DNA of 6,084 bases. It comes from an uncultured Eubacteriales bacterium. GTDB taxonomy: Bacteria > Bacillota > Clostridia > Oscillospirales > Oscillospiraceae. Positions 5,743-6,084 of this stretch are shown in pieces. The DNA lies in assembly GCA_902477055.1 (NCBI GenBank), contig CABSFY010000108.1, forward strand, positions 1-6,084, written 5' to 3'. The position numbers and the translations under genes are program-made. The notes under the pieces were generated by a model. That model worked only from the letters and a program-made list of their open reading frames with translations, had not been told where the DNA came from and did not search any database. Each line of letters starts with the position of its first letter. The first letter of the stretch is position 1.

Positions 5743-6084
5743 ATGTTCCATTTTGACATTGATTTTAAGGACAAAAACGGCGAGCGCTATATGCTTCCCA
5801 TCCGCATCGGGGTATTGCTGGAGGAGCTGTGGTGCAAGGCGTTTTCCTATCGCGAGCCGCTGGACGGCATCGAATACCGCGACGGCAAATATCCTGCGGA
5901 CGATCACGGCGGCGACTGGAAGCCCTATGACCGTGAAAAGCAGTATTGGGGCGGCCGGGATACCTATATCTGGTTCCGCCACCGCTTTACCGTCCCGCAG
6001 GCGCTGGACGGCAAAATCCTCTGGTACTCCGTCGAGGCGGGGGACAGCGGCTACTGGCAGTGGGCCAATCCGCAGATGTGCCTG
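5743..6084 (+). CDS. GH38 alpha-mannosidase, N-terminal fragment (3' end outside window)
   Basis: The first 114 residues of an open frame run off the right edge. The sequence resembles the N-terminal beta-sandwich of bacterial and vacuolar-type GH38 alpha-mannosidases: a helical start, then W-G-G-R-D at residues 69-73, W-F-R-H-R-F-T-V-P at 77-85, and W-A-N-P-Q at 107-111. These match the family pattern W-G-G-R-D...W-F-R-x-x-F-T-(I/V)-P...(T/A)-N-P-Q that precedes the catalytic domain. GH38 enzymes remove alpha-linked mannose from non-reducing ends using a zinc ion; the catalytic Asp and zinc ligands lie beyond the window and cannot be checked. There is no signal peptide (MFHFDIDFKD), so the enzyme is probably cytoplasmic and acts on imported oligosaccharides. 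Full family members are usually about 1000 residues, so roughly nine tenths should lie downstream. The start is fixed by a good ribosome binding site. It could be a closely related mannosidase subfamily; other activities are less likely. Confidence 0.85.
   Translation, partial: MFHFDIDFKDKNGERYMLPIRIGVLLEELWCKAFSYREPLDGIEYRDGKYPADDHGGDWKPYDREKQYWGGRDTYIWFRHRFTVPQALDGKILWYSVEAGDSGYWQWANPQMCL

Overview
The window carries one compact, entirely plus-strand gene cluster that looks like an alpha-mannan (or alpha-mannoside) utilisation operon from a Gram-positive gut-type bacterium. The DNA is GC-rich (roughly 55-60% by eye). Four of the six genes have recognisable purine-rich Shine-Dalgarno sequences. 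Two products are lipoproteins with Bacillota-style lipoboxes, and the transporter is of the LplA/LplB/LplC (CUT1) type. This fits a GC-rich member of the Clostridia (Oscillospiraceae-like), but there is no rRNA or other marker, so the taxonomic placement is inference.

Layout: (1) 1-824, 3' end of a large gene whose product ends in at least two tandem beta-sandwich-like modules, probably a secreted or surface carbohydrate-associated protein. (2) 840-2114, a lipoprotein endo-alpha-mannanase of glycoside hydrolase family 76. (3) 2128-3867, a lipoprotein sugar-binding protein of the LplA type. (4) 3883-4773 and (5) 4791-5675, the two membrane permeases of the same ABC importer. (6) 5743 to the window end, the N-terminal part of a GH38 alpha-mannosidase without a signal peptide. 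Gaps between genes are only 13-17 bp except for 67 bp before the GH38 gene, which contains a perfect 13-bp hairpin. There is no stretch of 300 bases without a gene, and no tRNA, rRNA, CRISPR array, insertion sequence or convincing promoter.

Proposed working model (inference from families and order): the surface GH76 enzyme cuts an alpha-1,6-mannan backbone outside the cell, the binding protein captures the oligosaccharides, the two permeases import them using an ATPase encoded elsewhere, and the cytoplasmic GH38 enzyme releases mannose. The upstream tandem-module protein may help bind or trim the polysaccharide. None of the families is new. The most notable points are the alpha-mannan-type gene combination in a Gram-positive ABC-import locus, and the duplicated C-terminal module of the first protein.
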